A stretch of 64,000 nt of DNA from Sesamum alatum (GCA_034509735.1 JACGWO010000002.1:30055636-30119635), one strand, 5' to 3'. Shown: positions 32,941 through 45,329, counted from the first letter of the stretch. Notes: generated from the letters alone by a model not told the origin. A program made the numbers and translations.

Positions 32941-33645
32941 CGTAGTCCGCCCCACTTAGGAGGTGGGAATGTTGGCCGTAGAATAAGATTCATGTATAGA
33001 AATTGAAGTTGTTGATGTAGACAAAAAAAAAATTGCCAAGATGAAGAAAAGATATGTTTGCTTGAAAGAATTACTCCTCAAGAATCTCACCTCTTTTTGT
33101 CGGATCTTTTAGGAGATGTTATAGGATTCTCGTCACTTATGACAACAGGGAAATGAAGTTACATATATCCTATTTTTAATGCCTTATGTCCTATGATGCT
33201 ATTTTGCCAAGGGTACAATAGTAGCTTAACTTAAAGAAGCAATCAAACGACCATGATGCTACAAATTCTGTATTACAATGTCTTATCTCACATATATATA
33301 TATATATAGATGCTATTTAACCGAGGATACACGTTAACTTGATTTCATTAGGCAATCAAAAAGTTATGATGCATCCTGTAACAAAGTCCCACTTTTTACC
33401 TTGGGTTCAAAGGTTTTGCCATATCAGTAGTGTACGTAGGCCTAGTTTGGCCCGGAAAATAGTGACCACATGATAAATATTGGGCATTGATATTTGTGGT
33501 GAAGTGTGAACAACTCTTTTATCTCTCGTTTCCAGCAGGAAAATAGCAATAGTTTTTTCTGCAGAAAACAATTGTATTTCTGCATGCGCTACAGAAAAAT
33601 AGTGTTGTTTTTTTTTTATGCAGAAAAATGCATAAAATGATGTAA
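32941..33645. other. 3' flank of WAT1-type gene, no gene seen
   Basis: Presumed 3' UTR and downstream DNA. A GAATAAGA motif near 32983 could serve as a polyadenylation signal. A TA microsatellite lies at 33294-33308. Confidence 0.45.
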
Positions 33646-33719
33646 ATCTTGATTGTGGAAAACCTCAGTATAACAGGTTTTGGTAAGTTTTCTTTTCTCA
33701 AGTTAATCATTTCTTGTTG

Positions 33720-34060
33720 TTGTCGGATTGATCCTCAGTTTCCCTGTTTATGTAACTATTTTAATCTTAATTATGTGGCATCGAGCACTGTACACAAATT
33801 TCATAAAGAAAAATATGAATTAGCTTGATTCCCAAGTTTATGTAGCTATTTTTAATCTAATTATGTGACGTTAGGCATTGCACCTATATTCTTGTCATCC
33901 ACTAATTCACCGTGCAATATTCTATTACAAATTTCATAAAGATAAATATGAATTAGCCCATCTCCTCAGTTTGTAGTAATTTTAATTTTATTATGCGACG
34001 TCAGGCCTTGCACCTGATTCACTTTGCATATTCTTACACCTCTATGAATTAGCTATGCTT
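33720..34060. repeat. Imperfect tandem repeat, about 3 units
   Basis: Three diverged copies of a roughly 105-130-bp unit containing TATGTAGCTATTTTTAATCT, ATTATGTGACGT, AGGCATTGCACC and CATAAAGATAAATATGAATTAGC. Neighbouring DNA (33540-33640 and 34180-34250) is rich in TTCTGCAGAA palindromes. Function unknown. Confidence 0.6.
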
Positions 34061-34574
34061 ACAGACCACTTGATATTTCTAGTAATTCTTTAGATTTTCA
34101 TGATCAAAGGGAACATAACCATATTTTTGTATTGTGCATTAATATTTGTGAAGTGTCAAAACAACACAAAAAAATTGCATTAACTTTTTCTGCAGAAAAC
34201 AACTCTGATTTTTCTGCATTTACTGCAGACAACAGTTATTTTTCTGCTGAAATTGGTTGCTTTTATGCTTTAAATAATGAATAAAATTATGTTCTTCAGA
34301 TTGACATTATAATTATTCCTCATAAGTTGTTATCTTTATTCATTAGTTTGTATGTCACGTTTGGACTTTTTATGTAGATTTATAATATTTTTAATATTCG
34401 CTATGATGGTATATATATTAAAAATAATATAAATTGAAGTAATAATAGGAATAGTAATCAAGCAGGCTTTTTACAAAAATAACAAATAATTTAAAGTTCT
34501 AAATTTTTTAGAGAACGAAATGACTTTATTTTAAAAACGTTCAAAATATAAAAATATAATTCATACTTTATCGT

Positions 34575-36560
34575 GGCCGTCGTTTATGAGTGGAGCGAGT
34601 TTTTCTTATATTAGTATAGATAAGTAACACAAATGGCATTTAACTTTAACAATTACAAGACTTTAAATAAATAATAATTATAATTATAATAATAATATTT
34701 AAACTTTTATTATAATTACTTAAAAATAAAATAAGTTTTATTGTTATTATTTATAATATTATATATTATTAATTAATCTTATGATTTAGTTTCTGAAATG
34801 TTGTAATACACTATTACTTGTCTCTAATTAACATTTCGTAACATATTAGGTACGTTTATATTATGTATAATACTTTAAGTATGCTTGTCTCTAATTAACA
34901 TTTCGTAACATATTAGGTACATTATATTATGTATATATATTTTCATTCAAATAAAATATATAAAGATGATACTTTCATTTCAAATAATTGGCATTTCATT
35001 ATATATCACACACATTTGTATTATGTATATTATGAACACCCCCTTTAAAAATTCTTTATTTACACTTGATCTCCATCCATTAGAGTTTGGATGAAATATG
35101 TTTCAACAAAAACAATTATATAAATTTTTTATTTTACCTCTTATTTAACAATCGTGTGTAATAACTTTATACTTACAATGAAAAAATGAACACATCAACC
35201 AAAATATTTAATAATTACAAATTACTTATATATACACGTTTAGCATATATAACTATAGATATGTTTATGATTGGTCTCGAATAAACCCGTTTTCAATCTA
35301 TAATACTAAATATTTTAAAACATGAAACACACACAAAGTTTATTTTGAAAACTCTTTGAAATCTATATTATCATATAATAATAATAATGGTAATAATGAT
35401 AATAATAATAATAGTAATTTTTATTGTTATTTATTTATAATATTATATATTATTAATTAATACAAATGTTGTAATCTTTGAAATATTTGAAATCTTATTA
35501 TATAGTAAATGTTTTATAGTAAATCTTTGAAATCTTATTAATTGATAGTAAATGTTATACATTATATAGTAATCTTTGAAATCTTATTATTTAGTTTCAC
35601 AAATGTTGTAATACACTATTACTTTAGTAAATTAGTAAAAAGTATTTACAAATAAAAAATCATAACAAAATATATATTTATGTATATAAAATATTAATTT
35701 TTAAATTATAAATACTTGAATTTTAAATAAAAATTTTAAAAAAAATTATTAGTTTTTCGCAGTCGCTCAGAAAAGGAGAAGGGGTGATATAGGCGAACTG
35801 ACATTTAACTTTAACAATTGCAAGACTTTAAATAAATAATAATAATAAAAATATTTAATAATTACTTAAAAATAAAATAAGTTTTATTGTTAAATATTTA
35901 TAATATTATTTATTATTAATTAATCTTATTATTTATTTTCACAAATGTTGTAATACACTATTACTTTAGTAAATTAGTAAAAAGTATCTATAAATAAAAT
36001 TCATTATTTTCTTAATATGGACTTTTGATCTTAAAAAATTTATGATCCAATGCTTATAATTATTATAATTTATTCATTTTATATTATTTAAATATAATAT
36101 TTGAATTTGAAAGCTTAAAATATGGACAATTGATTCTTAAGATTTAAAATTTGGCTATAAATAGTTCATCACATCCAATGGTCAAAATTTATCTAACATA
36201 GATTAAACGGTTATATTATAGAAAGTAAGGGTATAAGGGTCCAATCAATACTCAAAGGTTAACGGTGCTAGTGTAATTTAACCGACAAGGGTAAGAAAAC
36301 TAATTTTTGCATTTTACCCTATAAACAATGTATGATGTTATATGCACATAATAAAAATTAATTTTAAAGAAATAAGTTACACAATATTTATTTTAGAACT
36401 TTTCGATTTAATTTATGACTGCTAACCTTCATTTAAGCAACACAAATGGCATTTAACTTTTATAATTTTATAAATAAAAAATCATTAAAAAAATAAATAT
36501 TTGTATAAAATATTAATTGTTAAATTATAAATACTTGAATTTTGAATAAGATTTTATTTG
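34575..36560. repeat. AT-rich repeat cluster, left inverted block
   Basis: Modules in order: A (34575-34800, with CTTATATTAGTATAGATAAG and GGCATTTAACTTTAACAATT), B (34825-34935, TTAACATTTCGTAACATATTAGG, present twice), a second A-like module (35755-36000) and C (36040-36560, with CAATACTCAAAGGTTAACGG and TTCGCCGTCGC). The same modules occur in the opposite order and orientation at 47400-48560. The TCTATACTAATAT end of module A resembles a Helitron 5' terminus, but no 3' hairpin plus CTRR end was secured. Confidence 0.55.
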
Positions 36561-36974
36561 TTTTTCGCCGTCGCTAAAAGGAGGGGCGATATGGGCGACG
36601 AGGAGAAAGGGTTTGCAGATGTGATTTACTATTTTATATAGTATAAAAATATAAATTCAATTTTTTTAATATGGACCGTTGATCTTAAGAAAATTTATGA
36701 TCCGATGCTTATAATTATCATAATTTATTTATTTTATATTATTTAAATTTTTAAAGTTGATTCTTAAAATTTAAAATCTGATGGCTATAAATAGTTGATC
36801 ACATCCAACTGTTGAAATTTACCCAAGCGAAGATGCTTGCTCTTACAAATCTAACTCCAATGAAGAATGTTAATTGCCAAATGTTAACTCCAAATCAGTG
36901 AATGATAAGAATATGAATGTAGTGCCTGATGCCACATAATAAGAATACAACAAATACATAACTTGAGGCCGACA

Positions 36975-37170
36975 ACAAGAATGATAATTGAAGAAAGAAA
37001 ACTTACCCAAAACTCGGTGCACCAAGGGTTCCACAATCAAGATTATATAGAATACAAGACAATTGGGGAACTAAGCATCAATCCGCCAACAAGAATGATA
37101 ACAGAGAAAAGAAAATTTACCTAAAACTCGGTGTATTGAAGGTTGCCACCCACAACACAAAAAGTAGCAG
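36975..37170. repeat. Two tandem copies of a repeat also present at 33645-33745
   Basis: On - each copy reads CACCGAGTTTTGG or similar, followed by TAAGTTTTCTTTC and a TTATCATTCTTGTTG block. The + strand copy at 33645-33745 has AACAGGTTTTGGTAAGTTTTC. The exon-like edge with GTAAGT suggests a duplicated gene fragment, but I recognise no product. Confidence 0.45.
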
Positions 37171-37179
37171 CACAGAAAA

Positions 37180-38600
37180 AAATTAATCATTTAATCAGTT
37201 TGCCTCGTGGCCCGTACACCAAATAATAGAGCGGACGTTCAAGGTTCTTTGCAGTAGCTAGCAGTTATGCATGCTTTTCTAGTATGAAGATAGATTAGCT
37301 TTCACTTATATTTCTTCGAAAAGTTATTTCCTCCAAAAAGAAAATAGAAACACAATAATAATAGTGAAAGCAGAGAAATTGTTTCTTAATTTCTTGTATT
37401 CAGTCGATGCCATGTGCTGCAGGTACCTCAATAGCCTACTGATATGCAAGGCATCAAGGCAAAGTCCGATTATGGTCTTTGGTGCAGTTGCTGCTATAAA
37501 TCATGTTATATTGTATCATCAAACTTATCTCATCTATCACTCTGAATATACTGATGAACTACCATTGCTTCTTCTGTTTCCTATGTGTTTCATTGTTGCT
37601 TCTATTTCGACGTCTGGTGCAACCCGTGTTTATTTTTACTAATTTCAATGGAATTTGGATGATATCTTTCGACATGTACAGAAGACGTGTACTTTGAAAA
37701 ATATGTGATTCGTGTCGTTGCGTGGTCAAGATGCAATTTCAAAGTTTAAGTTCAAATTGGAGGGGTCAAAGCAGACCCATCTATTATGAATCTGCAATTC
37801 ATTTATGATTAGGAACTTAAATCCAAGAAGTGTAACTTTTAAATAAATTACATTGACACTATTGTAGTAGTGACCAAGAAGTGAAGTAGAATAGTACTAT
37901 AATACAAGCAAGTCATGATCCAAATTTAAAATATGATTAAGAATCCAAATTTTAGAAACGATTAAGAATCTTAACTTTGTCGACAATTTTCTAATTAAAT
38001 GATTAATTATAACTCATTGAATTCAAAATTTTAAAAAAAAGAATTAAGTAACTTATATCTTATATAATTTTTATCAGAACTGCTACATAGAGGTTGTTAA
38101 AATTATATAAATATATTTTTTTTTCAATCGTATAAGTGTGTGTTCTTAAATATTTATTATTAGAGTCTCAATTTAAATTGGAAATAATCCTTTGTGCTTG
38201 CCACAATTCTCTACTAGTAATGAGTATAATTTAATTTAAATTGGGAATTCTCGGTGCTTGGCACCGTTCTCTACTTAAAAAGAGTATAATTTAGTACAGT
38301 AAAAAAGGAATATATGTTCTTCAATACTTCAAAATATTGTCTATGACTTATATTTTTCTTCTTTTTTATTTTTATTTTTGAAGGGTGGCAAGCAAAATTG
38401 GTGGGGTATTTTAATATTTTAATGAGAGACGTGATTTGCTTTTCCTGTATATAGAATTCTTTCTTTTGACTGCACAGTTGATTGATTGTGTTATTAAGTT
38501 GTTTTTGTTTATCTTCAAAGATTGTCCAACTACCGTATATATGGATAGTAGTCCACTTTATTATTATTAACTCTACAATTCCATTTTGGTATTATTTTTT
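37180..38600. other. No supported gene; one unassigned 92-codon ORF
   Basis: An open frame at 37364-37642 (+, 92 codons) has some hydrophobic stretches and no known motif. I cannot tell it from chance in this AT-rich DNA. Confidence 0.35.
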
Positions 38601-38639
38601 GCATGTTGCATTATACGGGCGTGTTTACGGGGAGAATTA

Positions 38640-39220
38640 TAATATAATTGATTAAGAGAGAATTGATTTAAAAAAGAATTATTATGCCTTTGGATTCATA
38701 ATTAATTATACAAATGCAGATGGCAATTAAATTCCAACACTAATCTCATTTGTAGGGTTAATGACTAATTAAAAGAAATTACTTAATGGGGGTAATGAGT
38801 AATTATATGAAAAATAATTGTTGTTAAAAGCTAAAAAATGTAGTTTTTATCAAAATGCAGTTTTAATGGAATTCAATCTCAAAAGTGATTATTGAAAAAT
38901 GACCAAACGCCAAAAAATATGGCGTTTGCACTAGAAATGATTTTTTGGTCTTCAATTACAGGGCGTAACGGACACTTAAATTAAAAAAATTTAAATTAAT
39001 TCACAAATAAAGTAGTAATATTTCTCTATAAATGATCATAAACCCAAACTTGGGGGCAAAAAAAATAATAAAAGAAAATACAAAAATACTTTTACAAAAT
39101 ACTAAAGATACTCATTCCTACATACCTCCAATCTTTTACCAGAAAAGGAAAAACAATCAAAAGTTTTTTTTTTTTCTTTTTTGGGGGAGAAACACATACA
39201 AAATTCTACATCTTCTTTTG
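38640..39220. repeat. Duplicated segment, copy 1
   Basis: Contains AATTGATTAAGAGAGAATTG, CAAACGCC…GGCGTTTGCACTAGAAA and a run of T before GAGAAACACA. About three quarters of bases match the segment at 39975-40815, in the same orientation. Confidence 0.65.
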
Positions 39221-39403
39221 TTTTTAAGCTTTCAAGCTGATTTCCTTGTAGCAATTGAACATGGGGACAAAAACACGTTTTTGTTTTTAAACTCCATCTT
39301 CTTGTTTAGAAGAAACACGTTTTTTTTACTTCTTGTTGACAGAAATATCTATGTTCTGTTCCTTTTCCTAATTAATTGAAACAAAACCCACTTGGTACAA
39401 ACC

Positions 39404-39750
39404 CTAAAAAATCATCGTCTTCTTCCCCACCCCCACCCACCATCTCACCTTCGATTCTCCTTTCCTCTTTTCACTTCTCACCCACGAAAACAAAGGAAAG
39501 ATGGTGCTGATTAATAGAATAAATTTAGTCTGGCCGAGGATGGTGCTGATTAATAGAGACGGTGGAGTTCGTGGTTGGAGCGCGCAGAGGATGGCCGACT
39601 CAAGGCGATGAATGTGACCAGGCTTGATGGTGCTCCTGTGCAACGCAACACCCGCGGGAGAAGCGGCGGCGGCGGCGGCGAGTACAACACATAAAAACCC
39701 AAGAACGAGAAACCCCCGCCGGTAAAAACCCTCAAAACCCCTCTGTTCAT
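39404..39750. other. GC-rich islet with short direct repeat and (GGC)n
   Basis: Stands out against the AT-rich surroundings. GATGGTGCTGATTAATAGA occurs twice (39500 and 39539), and a GGC repeat lies at 39663-39682. A 36-codon frame starts at 39501. It could be a relic 5' exon, but nothing identifies a gene. Confidence 0.35.
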
Positions 39751-39974
39751 TTAGATAGTTTGGAGCTTCCTTTAATTTAATTGAGCATGTATAAATCCTG
39801 ATTTTCTAAACATATTTATTACTTAATCATTGTGAACTATCATTTCACTAGTTGGACTATCATTTTCTATGACTAAATCATTATTTTCTAAACGTATATA
39901 CAATCATATTTTACTAGTTGGACTATCACTTTCTCTTGAGTTCTTGGTTTTGTTAAGAGAAGAGAAAACTATTT

Positions 39975-40815
39975 GAAATACTATATAATTGATTAGGAGA
40001 GAATTAATTTTAAAAATAATTAATTACTAGGGTGTATGGCACAATCCAATGTGTGTGCATAATTAAATAAAAATTTTAAAAAGTAATTTATATTAAAATT
40101 AAAAATATCTTTGAGAAAAGAAGATATAAAGAATTAGTATGAAGTTGAAAAGTGTGGACAATTTGAAGGTTTAGAAGAGTGGTTTAGGGTCTAAAGAAGA
40201 GTGGGAAGGTGGGAAGTTAATAAATTAATTAATTAATTAAATTAAATATTAAAAATTACAGATCAAAAATAGTGAGACACCAATGTGGTGCTCTCACTTA
40301 ATATAAAGGTATAGATGAGACATGAATTCTTCATTTCATAATTAATTATACAATTTGCATATGGTAGTTAAATTACAAAATTATTCTCATTTATAAACTT
40401 AATGAAGGAATTAAAAGAAATTACTTAGTGCACATAATGAGAAATTAGATGAAAAATAATTGGAATGGTATTAAAAGTTAAAAAATAGAACTTTTATCAA
40501 AGTGTGGTTTTGATATAGTTCAATCTCAAAAGCAATTATTAAAAAATGAGCAAACGGCAAAAGGAGTGACGTTTGCACTAGAAAGAAGATTTGATCTATT
40601 TAATCACAGGGCTAAACGAACAATTAAAGCATAAATTTTCAATTAATTGGTAATCAAAATTTTAATATTTCTCAAAACCTAGATGATAATAAATCCAAAC
40701 TTAGAAGCAAAAAATATATATATATATATAAATAAAATTCTCATCCCCGTATTCCTCCCATCTTTACTAAAAAAAAAATAATCAAAGTTTTTTTTTTAGA
40801 GAAACACAATTTGGT
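39975..40815. repeat. Duplicated segment, copy 2 (with internal insert)
   Basis: Matches 38640-39220, interrupted between about 40030 and 40318 by extra sequence. Ends in the same GAGAAACACA context. The LTR retrotransposon at 40854 inserted just downstream. Confidence 0.6.
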
Positions 40816-40853
40816 ATTTAGAGTATACTATTTAAAAAAGAGCAATTGATTCC

Positions 40854-41232
40854 TGATGGTGAAATAATTCGGAAGGAACGTAGTCTACACACGTTTGCAC
40901 CAAACCAATGCAAGAAGTTAGAAAAAAGTAATGAAATGTATGAAGTTGCTATCTTATTCATAGAAAAAAAGATGAGTTTACAATGAATTCACCCCCCTAT
41001 TTATAGTAAATTTTTTGGGGTGAAATTACAACGTTGCTCTTTGATCCTACGGCCTAAAACTGATCTGCTGAGGGTATTTTCGTCATTTTGCTTGCCCACT
41101 TCTTTCTTAACTTCCCTTCTCTCAACTTCATTCAACTTATCTTCTAACCTCCATCAACTTCTATTTGAGGTTCTTGCATAATTACCCACAAATTGGAGGG
41201 TCTTTTTGTAAATATGATTTTTCTCCACATCA
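40854..41232 (-). repeat. Left LTR (3' LTR in element orientation)
   Basis: 379 bp, TG…CA; matches the right LTR almost throughout. Bordered inside by the purine-rich tract at 41233-41249. Confidence 0.93.
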
Positions 41233-41958
41233 GTAGCCCCCCAACTTCCAAATGTTTTTGGAAAATTTGGAAGTTCTAACAGATAATTTGGTTTCGATTC
41301 ATCTTCCTCTTCTTGATAATGTTCCCTTTTGATGTAGGGTCTTCTTCTTCTGGGATTCCTCTTGGCACAAATCCTCCTTCTACTGGAGCTCTTTTTCCTT
41401 CTTGCTCCTTCTTCTACTAGGGCTCTTTTCCCTCGACCTTCTACTTCTACCATGGGTTTCTTCCTTCTTGGGACCCTTCTTCATGTAAGCTCTTTCTCTT
41501 TCGACTCTACTCTTGGTTCAATTCTTTCCATTGCTGGGATTCCTTATCTTCTATGTATGCACTTGGTGGGATATTCTGACTTTCTTCCTCTTGCTTTATT
41601 TGGCCTGCCTACTTGGTCTTAGCCACATTCCAGAAAGACGTTGAAACGAGTTGGCTCAGGTATATGGCTCTTCATCCCTTTCCTTGCAATAGTTTTCATT
41701 CTTTGACTTCCAAAAGTCATCCTTCATTAATCTGGAAGAAACAGAAATAATTTGCTAGTTCGAAAGAATTTTCGGATGCCACGCACTTCAAGAAAATGTC
41801 CAACGAGGCGTCATAGGCGGTTCATCGATGGTGGGTCGTGGCACGGCCGAGGTATGCCTTAGCTGGGATCTGGATGTGGTGCCCGTCTTGGCCTGGACGT
41901 GGCCGAGGCGTGGCGTGTGCCTCGGCCAAGCCTCGGTTGAGGCCGCCTCGGTCAGATA

Positions 41959-42490
41959 TTAATCGAGGGTGTCTTGTTGTCCCTCATTCTTCCTCACTTG
42001 CTTGCTGAAGTGGTTGATTTTGATCATGAGGTGATTTCGATTTATGGCACCTGGAACATTCATCTGACTTGCTAGATTTTCCCAGATTTTAGAATTAGAA
42101 AAAAGTTGAAAACTCCTCGATTTCCTTTGATAGCGCAAGCCCCCCAGCTTCAAACCTCGAGGTCGCGCATCAGCCACTTCTCTCCTAATTCTTTTACGTA
42201 CTTCGAAGAGTTCTTCCGGTGTTTGCGGGATCTCGGCGTCACTTCCTCTCTTGTGGCTTTTCGATATCTTGTTCATCCTTGGGAGAGTTGTTAAGGACTC
42301 GCTCTTCTATCCCTTCCTCTCCACCGTTGTAACACGTTTCTTTCTAGAGGCTTGGTGTGTTGTTCTTGCAAGCATGCTTCGCGAGTCCGTTCTCGCTTTT
42401 CGTCATGGAAGGGAGATGTTGTTGCTCACTCCCTCATCCTCCGCAACCTCGTATGCCGCCGTGGTGGCTAGGGGGACCTTGCCCCTTTGA
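41959..42490 (-). pseudogene. Unassigned ORF in 3' part of LTR element
   Basis: An open frame at 42276-41959 (105 codons) is rich in Lys/Arg/Glu, with a TPEELFEVRKRIRREVADAR stretch likely to be helical. Upstream sequence to 42490 continues the basic composition with stops. Could be an extra ORF or captured sequence; not recognised. Confidence 0.35.
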
Positions 42491-42763
42491 TAGTTATTGT
42501 AATTGTGTTGCATTGCGTTACATTTAGATCACCTCCTGTCGCAAGGCATCATATTGATCTCTTCAAAAGCTCCATAGGAGTTCCCTTGGTTGGGACATTT
42601 TGTAACTTCGCGGGAGTTCTTTGTCATTTTGAGGAACTTCTTAAGAGTTATTCTTATCAAAATATTCTTGGAATTTCGCAAGGGTTCTTTTTTACTATGT
42701 TATCAAATTTTATTTCTCTATTACTTATTACATTGAGTTGTTTTTTCTCGAATTAACTTTCAA

Positions 42764-43275
42764 ATGTAAGGGGCATTCCCCCTCTTACAAGCAAAATATT
42801 AAACTAAATACTTATAAGTTGAACTGAATATCAAGGTGAAGGGCAAACCCCCTCTTTTCTGGATAGAGGGGCAATCCCCCTCTTTTAAACAAGATATTAA
42901 GGTGAGGGGTCATCCCCTCGTTTAGGTAAAATATTAACGTGAGGGGTCATCCCCTCTTTTAGGTAAAATATTAACGTGAGGGGTCATCCCCCTCTTTCAG
43001 ACAAAATAATACTGTGAGGGGCAATCCCCCTCTTATAAATATAGTATTAGTGTGAGGGGCAATCCCCCTATGAGAGGCAGTCATTCTCTTTTAGATGATG
43101 TTTCCGATGCTAGGGGCAATCCCCTATGAGATGCAGTCCCTCTCTTTGAAATGATGTTTAAGTATTAGGGGCAGTCCCCCTATGAGAGGCAGTCCCTCTC
43201 TTTATTATTTTGGGGCAATCCCCCTGTGAGAGGCAGTCCCTCTCTTTATTATTTCGGGGCAATCCCCCTTTTTGC
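42764..43275. repeat. About 46-bp palindrome-bearing tandem array in LTR element
   Basis: Ten or more diverged units, each containing a small palindrome such as GAGGGGCAATCCCCCTC, separated by AT-rich spacers like TTTTAGGTAAAATATTAACGT. Lies between the integrase remnant and the 3' LTR. Every unit could form a hairpin. Confidence 0.8.
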
Positions 43276-43384
43276 AACAAATAAAACATATAGGCGACAA
43301 GAACTTGTCAAAAAGAAAATTTCATTACCATAATTAGGGGTACAAGAAAGTCTTAAATGATAAAACTTCATATAACTTAAAACG

Positions 43385-44060
43385 GAAAAAATTTATACAA
43401 CCTACTTTTTCAGATTGACCACGTTCCATGTACGCGGTACCTCTTTTCTTTTTCCGTTTAATTGCTGCAGGCAATACGTTCTTTTCCCCAGAATCTCAAT
43501 CACTTAATACGGCCCGATCCACTTGGCATCCAGCTTCCCACTATTCCCTGTAGCATCATCCTTCCGCAAAACGAGATCGCCCACTTGGAAGTCTTGATGT
43601 CTGACTTTATCGTTGTAGGCTCTTGCCATCAACGTTTTGTATGCTTTAGTCCTGACATTTGCGCTGCTCCTTAGCTCCTCCTAAAAATCCAGGTCGACTC
43701 TCATTTTACTTTTGTTACTAGTCGGTTCGTAGCACTTCACTCTGAGTGTCTCTTCTCCAATCTCCACTGGGATGACGGCTTCTGACCCGTAGATCAGTCT
43801 GAGCGGGGGTTTCCCCCGTGCTTCGACGTGGGGTGGTTCGATATGCCCATAGAGCTCCCGGAAGCTCCTCTACTCAATTGCCTCTGGCGTCTTCTAGCCT
43901 TGTCTTTAAATTTTGGAAGACTACCCCGCTGGTTACTTCCGCATGCCCGTCCGAACGGGATGTTGCGAAGGTCCATACTTCCCGCTGGGGCGTGAATGAT
44001 GTCGGCATGCTCCTGGCATCCTCGGAGTCTTTGACTAACTTCCATGCATCCTTACGCTCG
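43385..44060 (-). pseudogene. Integrase remnant of the LTR element
   Basis: Reading on -, pieces in different frames give DAWKLVKD with CQEHADIIHAPA (HHCC-type end, about 44000), then FQNLKTRLEDARGN, VEELPGAL, a STGE segment, YGSEAVIPVEIGEETLRV (about 43770) and the C-terminal DFQVGDLVLRK plus GKLDAKWIGPY (about 43500-43600). The order is normal, but the catalytic core between HHCC and FQNLKTRLE is deleted, and stops interrupt it. Typical of Ty3/gypsy integrases. Confidence 0.8.
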
Positions 44061-44094
44061 GTAGGCCAGAGGTGTCCTCCTCCTGGATGCGCAG

Positions 44095-44560
44095 GTGGAA
44101 TCTTCAAGGCGTGGGCCTTGCTCCTGTTCCTTCCTCTCTTCTTCCTAGCTCCGCCCTGGAGGATTCTCCGAGGCGTGGGCCTCGACCTCTTCCTTCCTCT
44201 CTTCCTCCTGGCTCCGCGCTGGAGGATTCTCCGAGGCGTGGGCCTCGACCTCTTCCTTCCTCTCTTCATCCTGGCTCCGCGTGGTAGGATTCTCCGAGGC
44301 ATGGGCCTCGACCTCTTCCTTCCTCTCTTCCTCCTGGTTCCACGCTGGAGGATTCTCCGAGGCGTGGGCCTCGACCTTTTCCTTCATCTCTTCCTTCTGG
44401 CTCCCCGCTGGAGGATTCTCCGAGGCGTGGGCCTCGACCTCTTCCTTCCTCTCGGTCCTCCAACCTCTGAGCTGGTGCTGGTGGATTCGCCAGGGCGTGG
44501 CCCTATTCCTCCTCGCCTCTTCTCTCGGGGTCCTCCTGCCCCACATTCACGCTTCTTGCC
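44095..44560 (-). repeat. 63-bp tandem repeat in gag-like ORF of the LTR element
   Basis: Five units at a period of exactly 63 bp (starts near 44158, 44221, 44284, 44347 and 44410) plus a partial unit. On - they encode a 21-residue repeat of the form KEEVEAHASENPPARSQEEER within a 133-codon open frame (44546-44145). Highly charged, likely unstructured or helical. Not a standard capsid domain. Confidence 0.85.
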
Positions 44561-44616
44561 CTTGATCTGGTATTCATCTTCGATGCCTAGACTCCTTCCC
44601 ACAGACGGCGCCAAGC

Positions 44617-44994
44617 TGATGGTGAAATAATTCGGAAGGAACGTAGTCTACACACGTTTGCACCAAACCAATGCAAGAAGTTAGAAAAAAGTAATGAAAT
44701 GTATGAAGTTGCTATTTTATTCATAGAAAAAAAGATGAGTTTACAATGAATTCACCCTCTATTTATAGTAAATTTTTGGGGGTGAAATTACAACGTTGCC
44801 CTTTGATTCTACGGCCTAAAACTGATCTGCTGAGGGTATTTTCGTCATTTTGCTTGCCCACTTCTTTCTTAACTTCCCTTCTCTCAACTTCCTTCAACTT
44901 CTCTTCTAACCTCCTTCAACTTCTATTTGGGGTTCTTGCATAATTACCCACAAATTGGAGGGTCTTTTTGTAAATATGATTTTTCTCCACATCA
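44617..44994 (-). repeat. Right LTR (5' LTR in element orientation)
   Basis: 378 bp, TG…CA. Directly internal to it (44594-44616, read on -) is GCTTGGCGCCGTCTGTGGG, a primer-binding-site-like sequence common to plant gypsy-type elements. Confidence 0.93.
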
Positions 44995-45049
44995 ATTCCA
45001 CATATTGTATTCAAGAACAAAATTTTGCCCACAGGAATAAATTTTATTT

Positions 45050-45325
45050 TTGAAAAAGAAACATTTGACAGAAACACGTTTGTAAAGCGTTTGAGAGAAC
45101 CACATTTGACAGAAACATTTGACAGAAACGTATTGTATTCCACATACGTTTTTCTACTATTTGTGAGAAATATCTGTAAAAACACATTTGAGAGAAACGT
45201 ATTTTATTCCACATACGTTTTTCTACTATTTGTGAAAAACATTTGTAAAAACACATTTAACAGAAACCCGTTTGACAGAAACGTAGTTATATTCCACTAC
45301 GTTTTTCTACTATTTGCAACACGTT
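45050..45325. repeat. About 70-bp tandem repeat, 3 units
   Basis: Three copies of a unit with GACAGAAACGTATTGTATTCC, ACGTTTTTCTACTATTTGTG and TGTAAAAACACATTT, at about 45107, 45181 and 45253. Preceded by shorter ACATTTGACAGAAAC repeats. Lies right of the LTR element's TSD, so it belongs to the host locus. Confidence 0.75.
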
Positions 45326-45329
45326 TCTC

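Larger units (their letters stand above)
40854..44994 (-). mobile_element. LTR retrotransposon, Ty3/gypsy-like, deletion derivative
   Basis: LTRs at 40854-41232 and 44617-44994 start TGATGGTGAAATAATTCGG and end TTTTCTCCACATCA (TG…CA). A perfect 5-bp TSD ATTCC flanks them (40849-40853 and 44995-44999). Orientation is minus: a primer-binding-site-like GCTTGGCGCCGTCTGTGGG follows the right LTR, and a purine tract GGAAGTTGGGGGGCTAC precedes the left one. By eye the LTRs differ at roughly a dozen positions, so insertion is fairly recent. Only fragments of the integrase region remain; there is no RT or protease. Mobilisation would have required a helper. Confidence 0.93.

Noticed and set aside
34575..34660. 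Firm Helitron call from TCTATACTAATAT ends
   Set aside because: No matching 3' hairpin with CTRR terminus or Rep/helicase piece could be located, so it is kept only as a possibility.
37364..37642. 92-codon ORF as a small membrane protein gene
   Set aside because: No promoter, conservation or motif visible; chance ORFs of this size are expected in such DNA.
42764..43275. CRISPR-like array
   Set aside because: Units and spacers are both repetitive and diverged, the genome is plant, and the array lies inside an LTR element.
43818..44630. 270-codon + strand ORF in the LTR element
   Set aside because: It is the antisense of the 63-bp repeats and integrase remnant; the real coding strand is minus.
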